From Chryseobacterium takakiae (lineage in GTDB: Bacteria > Bacteroidota > Bacteroidia > Flavobacteriales > Weeksellaceae): a stretch of DNA of 64,000 nucleotides. This document shows, piece after piece, positions 52,033-60,546 of this stretch. The stretch is from assembly GCF_900129385.1 (NCBI RefSeq), contig NZ_FQVO01000001.1:372001-436000 (forward strand). Direction: 5' to 3'. Numbering within the stretch: the stretch's first letter is position 1; every line of letters starts with the position of its first letter. The notes under the pieces were generated by a model. That model was not told the DNA's origin. It worked only from the letters and a program-made list of their open reading frames with translations, and did no database searches. Position numbers and translations under genes: made by a program.

Positions 52033-53463
52033 ATGAATGTTATGATCAATGATGTAAAGGCCAAAAGCAGGAATTATACCGTTCCTCTGATTACCATCAC
52101 CCTCTTATTTTTCATGTGGGGATTCATTACGTGTATGAATGATATCCTTATCCCTTACTTGAAGCAGCTGTTTAGTTTAACGTTTTTCGAATCAATGCTG
52201 GTGCAGTTCTGTTTCTTCGGGGCTTATTTTATCGGTTCGCTGATTTACTTTTTAATCTCAACCACGCAGGGCGACCCGATTGATAAAGTGGGCTATAAAA
52301 AAGGAATCCTTTTCGGAATCTTTCTTGCGGCTTTAGGCTGTGTCCTTTTTTATCCTGCAGCAAGCTTTGCCTCTTACGGATTATTTTTAGGGGCACTATT
52401 TATTTTAGGATTAGGATTTACCGTTCTGCAAATCACCGCAAATGCCTATGTTTCTTTGCTCGGACCGGAAGAATCTGCATCCAGCAGACTGAATATGACG
52501 CAGGCTTTCAATGCTTTCGGAACAACAATTGCACCGGTATTGGGCGGACATTTGATTTTCGAATTGTTTTCTGCTCCCGATGGCTCTTTCTCTGCCGCAG
52601 CAACGAAAATTCCTTATCTGATCTTCGCAGGAATTCTCTTATTGGTAGCTTTATTAATTTCAAGAGTAAAGCTTCCAGACTTTCAGGTAAAAGGGGAAGA
52701 AATTGTAAAAGGTTTCGGCGCTTTGCAGCATAATCATCTGAAATTCGGTGTTCTGGCGATGTTCTGTTATGTGGGGGGAGAAGTAGCTGTAGGAAGCTTC
52801 ATCATCAGCTTCCTGGAACAGCCACAAGTCATGAACTTATCTGAAGTGGTAAGTAAAAACTACCTTTCCTTATATTGGGGCGGCGCCATGATCGGACGTT
52901 TCCTCGGAGCTATATCCCTAAATCAGTCTATTAGCCAGGGCAAAAAAGCCATGTATATGTTGGGAGCTGCAGCGGCTGTATTTTTGGTGATCTTTAGCAT
53001 AGTAGATCTTACTTTTGCACAGATCAGCTTTTTCCTGGTATTTATTGCACTAAATTTTATCGCATTCTTTATCGGAAAAGCAGCTCCGGCAAGAACCCTA
53101 TCTATCTTTGCAGCAGTGAATGTTATTCTGTTAATTTCTGCTATGTTAAATCATGGTGAAATGGCGATGTACAGCATTCTGGGAATCGGGATTTTTAATT
53201 CCATCATGTTTTCGAATATTTATACACTGGCTATTTCAGGATTGGGTAAGTATACCAGTCAGGGTTCATCATTAGTGGTAATGGCTATTCTGGGAGGAGC
53301 AATCGTTCCGATATTCCAGGGATATCTGGCTGATGTTTTCGGAGTGCAGCATTCTTTTATTATTCCGGTATTTTGTTATGTGGTGATCCTTATTTTCGGG
53401 GCTTACTGCACGAAATACCTGGGTCATGTGAAGCAGGATACAGACGCGAAATCAGGACATTAG
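52033..53463 (+). CDS. FucP-type sugar:H+ symporter (MFS)
   Basis: A 476-residue MFS protein with about 12 membrane segments and the FucP-family patterns FFMWGFITCMNDILIPYLK and LNMTQAFNAFGTTIAPVLGG. Members carry L-fucose, glucose or galactose with protons. Its promoter region is shared with the divergent Nudix-related regulator. A GluP-type glucose/galactose role fits the galK-galT genes 6 kb away, but the substrate is not readable from sequence. The ATG at 52033 is used; a second ATG three codons later is equally possible. Confidence 0.9.
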   Translation: MNVMINDVKAKSRNYTVPLITITLLFFMWGFITCMNDILIPYLKQLFSLTFFESMLVQFCFFGAYFIGSLIYFLISTTQGDPIDKVGYKKGILFGIFLAALGCVLFYPAASFASYGLFLGALFILGLGFTVLQITANAYVSLLGPEESASSRLNMTQAFNAFGTTIAPVLGGHLIFELFSAPDGSFSAAATKIPYLIFAGILLLVALLISRVKLPDFQVKGEEIVKGFGALQHNHLKFGVLAMFCYVGGEVAVGSFIISFLEQPQVMNLSEVVSKNYLSLYWGGAMIGRFLGAISLNQSISQGKKAMYMLGAAAAVFLVIFSIVDLTFAQISFFLVFIALNFIAFFIGKAAPARTLSIFAAVNVILLISAMLNHGEMAMYSILGIGIFNSIMFSNIYTLAISGLGKYTSQGSSLVVMAILGGAIVPIFQGYLADVFGVQHSFIIPVFCYVVILIFGAYCTKYLGHVKQDTDAKSGH

Positions 53464-53486
53464 AATTTGATTTTTTTTATATATTG

Positions 53487-53516
53487 AAACCTGCCGTTGT
53501 GCAGGTTTTATTTTTT
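53487..53516 (+). terminator. Terminator after the sugar symporter gene
   Basis: AAACCTGC and GCAGGTTT form an 8-bp stem around CGTTGT, followed by TATTTTTT. Confidence 0.75.
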
Positions 53517-53538
53517 GAAACTTGATACTCTATTTTGA

Positions 53539-53577
53539 TTTTTTCGGCGCGGCAGCTTCGCTGCCGCGCCGAAAAAA
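53539..53577. repeat. Perfect 18-bp-stem hairpin with AGC-TTC-GCT tip
   Basis: TTTTTTCGGCGCGGCAGC and its complement surround a TTC loop. The stem core is very GC-rich in AT-rich surroundings. The build matches the hairpin at 14942-14998, but the stem sequence is unrelated. No gene lies in the gap 53517-53839 apart from this and the next hairpin. Confidence 0.85.
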
Positions 53578-53713
53578 AGATACCGTTCCTATGGGCTGGA
53601 ATTTAATCATGAACATACATCCGGAATTTGTTGAAGATTTCGTCTCCCGTAATTTTTGACTAAGACTTCGGTAAACATTGTAGTATGGCAAATCATTTCT
53701 TTTGTAGTTCAAA

Positions 53714-53746
53714 AAACCTAACAGGTTTTGAAAACCTGTTAGGTTT
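53714..53746. repeat. 33-base palindrome AAACCTAACAGGTTTT
   Basis: AAACCTAACAGGTTTT and AAAACCTGTTAGGTTT are perfect inverted arms around a single G. This palindrome is familiar from many Bacteroidetes genomes as a short interspersed repeat. Confidence 0.75.
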
Positions 53747-53839
53747 AAGATACATTTGAAGCAGGCTTCGGAGACAAAGCCGTATGTTAGAATTTGATTT
53801 TCTTATATAATGGAAACCCGCCTTTACATTTAATAAAAA

Positions 53840-54184
53840 CTATATCGAAACTATTTTTGTTTTGGTATTGTAAATAATTACGTCTTCAGGATTTTTTCCT
53901 GTTTTGGATAAACCTTCAACGTGAATAATTTTAAAATTCTGTGGTTTATAAATTTTTACTTCATTTGCCTTTTCATCAACAATTACCTTTTCAGCATTTT
54001 CAAAACTAATACTCTTTGATGATAAAGAAACGTTTCCTGTAAAGACGGTTATCTTTTCTTTTAAATTTCTTTTGGAGTTGTCGCCTTTAAAATTCAACGT
54101 ATCATCATTTGACTTTTGCTGAGAAAAGATTAAATGAGAACACAATACCAGAAGAAATGTGCTCAATAATTTTAAATTTTTCAT
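53840..54184 (-). CDS. Small exported hypothetical protein (114 residues)
   Basis: A 114-residue exported protein (ATG 54184, signal peptide ending FSQ near residue 21). The mature part KEKITVFTGNVSLSSKSIS and KANEVKIYKP looks like a small LptA/OstA-type beta strip, a pattern seen in proteins that handle lipopolysaccharide, but it is too short and weak to name. A longer frame to 54292 adds a basic segment that does not look like a signal. The gap 54185-54441 upstream holds nothing I recognise. Confidence 0.6.
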   Translation of the reverse strand: MKNLKLLSTFLLVLCSHLIFSQQKSNDDTLNFKGDNSKRNLKEKITVFTGNVSLSSKSISFENAEKVIVDEKANEVKIYKPQNFKIIHVEGLSKTGKNPEDVIIYNTKTKIVSI

Positions 54185-54441
54185 TTTATAAATTTTATAT
54201 GATCTAAAGCTATAAAAAAAGAATATATAAAACCACCGCCTTAAAAAATAACTTATTTTAATAGATTCCACCTCCGCTGAAACGAGCGCCAAAGTAAATA
54301 TTATGCAGTAGCGAGATTATGCACAGTCTTACGAATCATCATACGGAAAAGCATTTCCCGAGGGAAATGCTTAAACACATGTAAAACTAATATAATATTT
54401 ATTGTTTAAAAAGCTGAAATCTAATTTTAATGAAATGACTA

Positions 54442-55155
54442 TTATGCTTCCACTTCAACCATGGATGCGCTTTCAGGCTTTTTAAACCATTGAAAAAGAA
54501 AAATATTCCAAAGAATTAATTCATACCCGTAAACGGTATCTTCAACGGGAATGGTTAACATTCTGATTCCCATAAATTCATCGGGATTGTAGTTAACAAT
54601 AGGAGATTCCAGTCCGGTGCCTGTCAATATTCCATTGACCATAAGAAATCCCGGCATAAGAAGAAGGTATACAAAAGATACTTTGCCGATCCATCTTACT
54701 TTCAATAAAAATTTTAAAATAAAAAGGCTGCATGCAGTTGAAAGAAAAGTAATAAAAGTATAAATCTTCTCCCTGAACCAGAACGCAATGCACAAAGCAA
54801 GGATAATGCTTATGATTACAAAAATTTTCTCGGGCAGCGGCTTCCAGTCGAGTTTAAAAAATTTATCCAGGCAGAAATAAGTAAACAGGCAGGCAAAAGG
54901 AATGCAGATAAAGAAAAGCAGCTCTTCCAGGGGAAGCCCGGCAAAACGGATTCCCAAAAGGTAGCGATCATTGAACCACCATACTCCTATTTTTGTAAAC
55001 CAAGCATCCCATATCACAAAAACCGCTCCTACAATGAGTGAAGCTGACAAAAATGCACCGAAATACCTGTTGAATTTTATCTTATGATGAAAAGAAAAAA
55101 TAAAACAGATAATTACCGTAAAAAAATTAATAAGAAGGTAGGTGTATTGCTGCAT
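54442..55155 (-). CDS. crtYcd: Lycopene cyclase domain protein (CrtYcd fusion type)
   Basis: A 237-residue membrane protein with about seven hydrophobic segments and two copies of the small cyclase motif, GLPLEELLFF (about 73-82) and IPVEDTVYG (about 203-211). It is the fused form of the heterodimeric CrtYc/CrtYd cyclase, which closes beta-ionone rings on lycopene to give beta-carotene. It lies one base after crtZ and ends the MarR-crtI-crtB-crtZ operon. The two halves are both present, so it should be active. Confidence 0.87.
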   Translation of the reverse strand: MQQYTYLLINFFTVIICFIFSFHHKIKFNRYFGAFLSASLIVGAVFVIWDAWFTKIGVWWFNDRYLLGIRFAGLPLEELLFFICIPFACLFTYFCLDKFFKLDWKPLPEKIFVIISIILALCIAFWFREKIYTFITFLSTACSLFILKFLLKVRWIGKVSFVYLLLMPGFLMVNGILTGTGLESPIVNYNPDEFMGIRMLTIPVEDTVYGYELILWNIFLFQWFKKPESASMVEVEA

Positions 55156-55611
55156 TTATTTATTTTTATTGAAATACATTTTAAAATATTTTACCGGAAC
55201 CCAAAGAAAACCGAAACATTCTCCTTTTTCTTTTCCTGTATGTTTGTGGTGCTGCTTGTGCGCTCTTCTGATAGCAAGCAAATATGGATTTTGAGTATCG
55301 CGTAATAATTTTATCCGCTGATGAATGAAAATATCATGGACGAAAAAATAAGCCATTCCGTACAGGGCAATGCCTATCGCTATATAAAACCAATGGTTGA
55401 ATCCCTGAACGGTTCCGTAATACATCAAAAGAATAGTTGGAACAGCGAAGATCACGAAAAAGTAATCGTTTTTTTCCATATGGCCTTCATTGCTGTGGTC
55501 ATGATGGTCTTTGTGCAAAGACCAAAGCAATCCGTGCATAATGTATTTGTGTGTGAGCCAGGTTATTCCTTCCATCACAAAAAAAGTTGCTACTACAATG
55601 AGAAAATTCAT
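55156..55611 (-). CDS. crtZ: Beta-carotene hydroxylase CrtZ
   Basis: A 151-residue membrane di-iron hydroxylase with the histidine clusters THKYIMHG, HKDHHDH, HDIFIHQR and HKQHHKH. CrtZ adds 3-hydroxyls to beta-carotene, giving zeaxanthin. About four membrane segments are visible. It lies 21 bases after crtB and directly before the cyclase gene. Confidence 0.92.
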   Translation of the reverse strand: MNFLIVVATFFVMEGITWLTHKYIMHGLLWSLHKDHHDHSNEGHMEKNDYFFVIFAVPTILLMYYGTVQGFNHWFYIAIGIALYGMAYFFVHDIFIHQRIKLLRDTQNPYLLAIRRAHKQHHKHTGKEKGECFGFLWVPVKYFKMYFNKNK

Positions 55612-55632
55612 TTTTTAGAGTATTGGTTAATC

Positions 55633-56469
55633 TTAAAATAAAGAAGTTTTATACTGAACATAACAGCTCATCATCAAAGAGATTTTAGCGCCGTTGGATA
55701 TTCTTATTCTTCCGTTAAGAATATTATGGGCAGATTTTCTTTTAATTTTCCTGAATAAGGATATATAATATCTGTAGGCCAGGTATACTCCGAATCTGGA
55801 TGAAGGCGGGAGCATTTTAATACCAATCAGGGCCTGTCTGAATTCTTCTTCTATTTCTTTTTCAATAGATGCTTTCACATTGTTGTCGAAATAGGTCATG
55901 TCCAGTCCCGGAAAATACACCCTTCCCAATGTATAATAATCGTCCTTCATATCCCGTAAAAAATTTACTTTCTGGAAAGCAGATCCTAAAATCATGGCAT
56001 ATGGTTTAAGCTTTTCATACTGTTCCTTATCTCCGTTTACAAAAATCTGAAGACACATTAAGCCTACCACTTCTGCAGATCCTAATATATACTCTTTGTA
56101 AAGATCGGAATTATAATCTATTTTCTGAAGATCCATTTCCATACTTTTCAAAAACTGATGGATAAGTGTCTCATCAATATCATATTGATGTACTGTTTCC
56201 TGAAAAGACTGAAGGATAGGATTTAGAGAAATCCGGTCTTCCAATGCATTAAAGGTATCTTCTTTAAACTTACGGAGCAGTTTTTCTTTGTCATAATCAT
56301 GGAAGCTGTCAACAATTTCATCAGCCAGGCGTACGTATCCGTAAATAGCATAAACAGGATTTCTAATAGCGGAAGAAAGAGCCAGGATTCCGAGTGAAAA
56401 ACTGGTACTGTACTGTGTTGTAGTCTCTTTACTTACTTTGAAAGAAAGTTCGTCAAATAATTTTTTCAT
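55633..56469 (-). CDS. crtB: Phytoene synthase CrtB
   Basis: A 278-residue isoprenoid synthase (ATG 56469) that condenses two geranylgeranyl diphosphates to phytoene. The aspartate-rich motifs are LADEIVDSFHD (near 50-60) and FLRDMKDDYYTLGRVYFP (near 190-207), the normal pair of this family. It starts five bases after the stop of crtI, so the operon is translationally close-packed. A longer TTG-started frame is disregarded. Confidence 0.94.
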   Translation of the reverse strand: MKKLFDELSFKVSKETTTQYSTSFSLGILALSSAIRNPVYAIYGYVRLADEIVDSFHDYDKEKLLRKFKEDTFNALEDRISLNPILQSFQETVHQYDIDETLIHQFLKSMEMDLQKIDYNSDLYKEYILGSAEVVGLMCLQIFVNGDKEQYEKLKPYAMILGSAFQKVNFLRDMKDDYYTLGRVYFPGLDMTYFDNNVKASIEKEIEEEFRQALIGIKMLPPSSRFGVYLAYRYYISLFRKIKRKSAHNILNGRIRISNGAKISLMMSCYVQYKTSLF

Positions 56470-56474
56470 AGCAA

Positions 56475-57944
56475 TCAATTTTTTATGGCTTCTGTTGCAG
56501 CTATCTTTCCTGATATGATGGAAGGCGGTACGCCGGGTCCAGGTACGGTAAGCTGCCCTGTATAAAATAAATTTTTTATTTTTCTGTTTTTGAGCGAAGG
56601 TTTCAGAACGGCGGTCTGGGACAATGTATTGGCAAGCCCGTAAGCATTTCCCTGATAAGCATTATAATCTTCCTTAAAATCTTTTACACAATAGCTTCTT
56701 TTATAGTCAATTTTCAGCAGAAGATCGGTTGCTCCTGTATGCTTTTCGAGCCTGATAATCATTTCCATAAAATATCTTTCTCTTATATCTTCAGAATCTT
56801 CAATTCCGGGCGCTACAGGCATTAGCAGGAAGACATTTTCACAGTTTGGCGGTGCTACATCCGGATCTGTTTTTGAAGGGCAGCACGCATAGAATAATGG
56901 TTTCGTAGGCCATTTTTTATCCGTGTAAATTTCATTGGTATGAAGATCAAGGTCATTTTCGAAAAACAAAGTATGATGTTTCAGATTAGGGATCTTTTCT
57001 TTAAATCCAAGATAATAAATCAGGCATGAAGGTGCAAAAACGCGTTTCTCCCAATAATTTTCATCATAGTTCCTGAATTCTTCCGGTAAAAGTTTCGTTT
57101 CCGTGTGATGATAATCTGATGAAGCGATGATCACATCAAAATCAATTTCTTTTTGATTAACCGTTAATGAAGAAACTTTTTTTTGATTGATATTGATTTT
57201 TTCAACATCCGCATTTACATAGAAACGGGTTCCCTGTTCTTCAGCAATATTTTTCATTGCCTCTATAATTTTTGAAAAACCGCCCATTGGATACCATGTC
57301 CCTAACTTATATCCTCCGTAGTTCATCAAACTGTACAACGCAGGAATATCCTTTGGGGCAGCTCCCAGAAATATAACAGGGAACTCCATTAAAACAATCA
57401 GTTTAGGATGAGTGAAATATTTTCTTACAAAACGCTGGAAATTGGTAAGCAAATCCAGCTTCAGTGCACTTTTTGCTATTTTCGGAGAGACGAATTCAAA
57501 CCAGGAATGGCACGGTTTATTCACAAAATCCTGCATCCCCACTTCGTATTTATACTGTGCATCTTTCATAAAAGCATCCAGTTTTTTTCCGGCTCCCGGT
57601 TCTGTTTTTTCAAACAGTGCTTTCATTTCTTCATAGTTGTGAGGAATATTCATGATTCCGTCTGAAAAAACCATTTCAAATTGCGGATCCAAAGGAACAA
57701 GCGTATAAAAATCGGCAGCTTTTTTACCAAAATCATTAAAAAAGGATTCAATAATATCGGGCATCCAGTACCAGCTTGGTCCCATATCAAAGGTATAGCC
57801 GTTATCTGTTGTAAATTTTCTGGCTCTGCCCCCAATGCTGCTGTTCTTCTCAAAAAGATGAACTTCATGGCCTTCTTTTGAAGCATATGCAGCAGCCGAA
57901 AGTCCCGAAAATCCAGATCCTATCACCGCAATCTTTTTTTTCAT
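56475..57944 (-). CDS. crtI: Phytoene desaturase CrtI
   Basis: A 489-residue FAD enzyme with the N-terminal dinucleotide motif IAVIGSGFSGLSAAAYA (4-20), SIGGRARKF and a C-terminal TGQLTVPGPGVPPSIISGK. It desaturates phytoene to lycopene (or neurosporene). It is the second gene of the carotenoid operon, starting two bases after the MarR-type regulator. With CrtB, CrtZ and the cyclase it gives a complete route from geranylgeranyl diphosphate to zeaxanthin. Confidence 0.94.
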   Translation of the reverse strand: MKKKIAVIGSGFSGLSAAAYASKEGHEVHLFEKNSSIGGRARKFTTDNGYTFDMGPSWYWMPDIIESFFNDFGKKAADFYTLVPLDPQFEMVFSDGIMNIPHNYEEMKALFEKTEPGAGKKLDAFMKDAQYKYEVGMQDFVNKPCHSWFEFVSPKIAKSALKLDLLTNFQRFVRKYFTHPKLIVLMEFPVIFLGAAPKDIPALYSLMNYGGYKLGTWYPMGGFSKIIEAMKNIAEEQGTRFYVNADVEKININQKKVSSLTVNQKEIDFDVIIASSDYHHTETKLLPEEFRNYDENYWEKRVFAPSCLIYYLGFKEKIPNLKHHTLFFENDLDLHTNEIYTDKKWPTKPLFYACCPSKTDPDVAPPNCENVFLLMPVAPGIEDSEDIRERYFMEMIIRLEKHTGATDLLLKIDYKRSYCVKDFKEDYNAYQGNAYGLANTLSQTAVLKPSLKNRKIKNLFYTGQLTVPGPGVPPSIISGKIAATEAIKN

Positions 57945-57946
57945 AG

Positions 57947-58615
57947 TTAATTTTTAAATGAATATTCTTCGTAAACTGTTTTAATAAGATCCTTACTGTC
58001 AATATTTTTTGAAAAAATCGGATAGTGAAATCGATCTAACTTATTAAGCATCCTGATAAGCTCCATTTTTTCATTGTAGGTAAGATTTCCTGAAACAATA
58101 TCCGTGGCTTGCCGGATCTTTGTCATCTGCTTTTCCAATGCTTCAGTGCCTTTTTCAGAAATTTTTATTAATTTATTTCTTCTGTCTATATCAGATTCTG
58201 TCTGCTCAATCCATCCATTCTTTAACAACCTTGTGATAATGAGCATTCCTACAGGCTTGTCATGAATGTTTTTTTTAATAAGCTCCATTTTGGTCATTTG
58301 CCCAAAAGCTTTAAGATTAATAAGGTAGATGAAATCTTCCTGCGTCACAAAATCAGAATTCGAAATTGCAGATTTCGAGTAATTTTTGGCATATCTGTTC
58401 AAATGTAAAAGCAAAGTAGTAATAGCGCTTTCGGGAGATCTTCCTTTTTCTTTTCCTTCCCAATAAGGCTCGTCTATTTGTGAGTTTCCTGATGATAAAC
58501 GATCACAAATCCATTCTCTAAAACCGTTGATATCAGCAGAATAATACTGTTTATCATTTTCCTTTTCAAACTTTTCCAGAAGGTCAATGACTTCTTTTGT
58601 CATTTTATAATTCAT
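57947..58615 (-). CDS. MarR-family regulator of the carotenoid operon
   Basis: A 222-residue MarR-type winged-helix regulator (core residues about 85-185: QEDFIYLINLKAFGQMTK, IHDKPVGMLIITRLLKNGWI, SDIDRRNKLIKISEKG). It has an extra N-terminal region of about 80 residues containing ADINGFREWICDRL. It is the first gene of the crt operon, so it likely controls its own operon. Three TACTAA/TTAGTA half-sites lie directly upstream. The ligand is unknown; light, oxygen or a lipid are possibilities. Confidence 0.87.
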   Translation of the reverse strand: MNYKMTKEVIDLLEKFEKENDKQYYSADINGFREWICDRLSSGNSQIDEPYWEGKEKGRSPESAITTLLLHLNRYAKNYSKSAISNSDFVTQEDFIYLINLKAFGQMTKMELIKKNIHDKPVGMLIITRLLKNGWIEQTESDIDRRNKLIKISEKGTEALEKQMTKIRQATDIVSGNLTYNEKMELIRMLNKLDRFHYPIFSKNIDSKDLIKTVYEEYSFKN

Positions 58616-58635
58616 GATATTGAATTTTTATATAA

Positions 58636-58676
58636 ATATACTAATTTTTTTAATCTTAGTACAATAATATACTAAT
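58636..58676 (-). promoter_or_regulatory. Candidate MarR operator with half-sites TACTAA/TTAGTA
   Basis: ATATACTAAT at 58636-58645 recurs exactly at 58667-58676, 31 bases apart (about three helical turns). TTAGTA at 58656-58661 lies between them in opposite orientation. The block begins 21 bases upstream of the MarR start, so it is well placed for autoregulation. Confidence 0.45.
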
Positions 58677-58775
58677 CATTTTTTATGCCAAAAAACTTTT
58701 TAAAAAAAATTTAGAAAGTCCCTAAATAAGGCATGTTTATTGTAACCTACAAAGGACACCAATTAAAATTTTAAT

Positions 58776-59225
58776 ATGAACAACGAAAAAACAGTATCAG
58801 TACTAAACGATTTGCTGAACATCACGAACGACAGAATTGAAGGATTTTCTAAAGTAGAGGACAAAGTATGGGACACTCATTCTGCTCTTAAAAATGATTA
58901 TGACCAGATGGTATCACAGTCTCAGACTATGAAATCTGATCTTGTAAGACTTATCAATGAAAAAGGCGGTGAGGCTGACAATTCAACAAGCACCGCAGGT
59001 GCTGTACACAGAGCGTGGATTGACATCAAGAATTCATTTACCGGCAATAAAGACGAATCTACCCTTGAAAATGTAGTATTCGGGGAAAAAGCAGCTATTA
59101 ATGCTTATGAGGATGCTCTAGAAAGCGGAGATCTTTGTCCGGAAAGTTCACAGATTGTTTCTGATCATCTTCATCATTTGAAATCTTCTTATGCAAGATT
59201 TGAAAATCTGGAAGAACTGAATTAA
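58776..59225 (+). CDS. DUF2383/PA2169-family four-helix protein
   Basis: A 149-residue helical protein matching the PA2169 (DUF2383) ferritin-like family: VLNDLLNITNDRIEGFSKVE, AGAVHRAWIDIKNSF, EKAAINAYEDALES and LHHLKSSYARFE. The glutamates and histidines resemble a four-helix-bundle metal site, but iron binding is not proven in this family. It is cytoplasmic, single and divergent from the carotenoid operon. Members are often stress-induced. Confidence 0.87.
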   Translation: MNNEKTVSVLNDLLNITNDRIEGFSKVEDKVWDTHSALKNDYDQMVSQSQTMKSDLVRLINEKGGEADNSTSTAGAVHRAWIDIKNSFTGNKDESTLENVVFGEKAAINAYEDALESGDLCPESSQIVSDHLHHLKSSYARFENLEELN

Positions 59226-59250
59226 TACGTACTGTTTAAGTAGTATTAGA

Positions 59251-59287
59251 AATAAGAGAACTCTTTTCAGGGTCCTCTTATTTTTTT
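59251..59287 (+). terminator. Terminator after the DUF2383 gene
   Basis: AATAAGAG and CTCTTATT form an 8-bp stem around a 16-base loop, followed by a run of T, 26 bases after the stop codon. Confidence 0.65.
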
Positions 59288-59289
59288 GT

Positions 59290-59470
59290 TTAATGTTTAA
59301 GAAATTCAATTAATTCAAAGTTTAAAAAGGATAATGAATCTCAATTTCTTATTTAAGAGGATTTTAAAGATTTAATTTTTTAAAACATTAAGAAGTTAAG
59401 TTTAATAAAGCTTTTAAAGTAAAGATTATATATTGATGTATTTAAGATTATTAAGTTGTATTTCTAATTC
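59290..59470. repeat. AT-rich dispersed repeat, fourth copy
   Basis: ACATTAAGAAGTTAAGTTTA and TATATTGATGTATTTAAG, with TTAAGATTATTAAGTTG, align in order with the copies at 3375-3515 and 21640-21935. The rest of the gap to galT is AT-rich without further content. Confidence 0.5.
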
Positions 59471-59493
59471 TTCACTACTGAATGTTTAAAAAC

Positions 59494-60546
59494 TTAATGT
59501 CTGTTTTTATAATGTATGGAAGAAAGATTTTTCAGAATTTCTGCGCTTTGTTCCGGAGTTATATCCCTTTGTGCTTCGGCAAGCATTTCGTAGCCGACCA
59601 TGAATTTTTTAACTTCAGCATTACGAAGAAGCGGCGGGAAAAAATGCATATGGAAATGCCATTCCGGGTGTGAAAGTCCGTCGGTTGGCGATTGATGAAT
59701 TCCAGCGGAATAAGGAAACGAAATTTCAAAAAGATTATCATATTTAATGGTAAGGTTTTTTATTATCCCGGCCAAATCATATTTTTCAGCATCTGAAAAC
59801 TCAAGGATACTTCCGGCTTTTCTTTTGCTGATAATCATCGTTTCATAAGGCCATACCGCCCAAAATGGCACGAGCGCAACAAAACTTTTATTTTCAAGAA
59901 TGATTCTTTCATCGGTTTCAATTTCTTTTTGAAGATAATCTTCCAGAAGAGATCTTCCGGTTCTTTCAAAATAGGATTTCAGACTTTTCTGTGTTTTTAC
60001 AACAGCCGTCGGAATGGAAGATTGTGCCCAGATCTGACCGTGCGGATGAGGATTACTGCAGCCCATAATCTGTCCTTTATTTTCGAAAATCTGCACATGA
60101 TTAATGAATTCCTTACTTCCGAGTTCATCATACTGTTGCTGCCAGACGTCTATTACCTCTTTAATAGCATCCTTTTCCATTTCAGGCAACGTAAGACTGT
60201 GATTTTCAGAAAAACAGATTACTCTGTTTATTCCTCTTTCAGGTTTTATGGAAAAAAAATCAGTGCTGTTATCAGAAAATTCAACTTTATCGCTGAGCAA
60301 AGCTCCGAAGTCATTGTCGAACACATACACACCCTGATAGTCGGGATTTTTTTCGCCGTTCGCCCTTATATTTCCCGGGCACAAATAGCATTCGGAGTCA
60401 TAAGCCGGAAGTTCTTCCTGTATTGTTTTCTCAGTCTGCCCCTGCCACGGTCTGTTGGAACGTTGCGGAGAAACCAGGATCCATTCGTCGAGCAGCGGAT
60501 TGTATCTTCTGTGAGGATGTTTTTTGCTGTCAAATACTACATTCAT
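59494..60546 (-). CDS. galT: Galactose-1-phosphate uridylyltransferase
   Basis: A 350-residue HIT-superfamily transferase that exchanges UMP between UDP-glucose and galactose-1-phosphate in the Leloir pathway. The catalytic HPH motif is in CSNPHPHGQIWAQSS. RRYNPLLDEWILVSPQR at the start and WHFHMHFFPPLLR near the end are standard. Its start overlaps the end of galK by 17 bases. No galE or galM is seen in the window. Confidence 0.95.
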   Translation of the reverse strand: MNVVFDSKKHPHRRYNPLLDEWILVSPQRSNRPWQGQTEKTIQEELPAYDSECYLCPGNIRANGEKNPDYQGVYVFDNDFGALLSDKVEFSDNSTDFFSIKPERGINRVICFSENHSLTLPEMEKDAIKEVIDVWQQQYDELGSKEFINHVQIFENKGQIMGCSNPHPHGQIWAQSSIPTAVVKTQKSLKSYFERTGRSLLEDYLQKEIETDERIILENKSFVALVPFWAVWPYETMIISKRKAGSILEFSDAEKYDLAGIIKNLTIKYDNLFEISFPYSAGIHQSPTDGLSHPEWHFHMHFFPPLLRNAEVKKFMVGYEMLAEAQRDITPEQSAEILKNLSSIHYKNRH

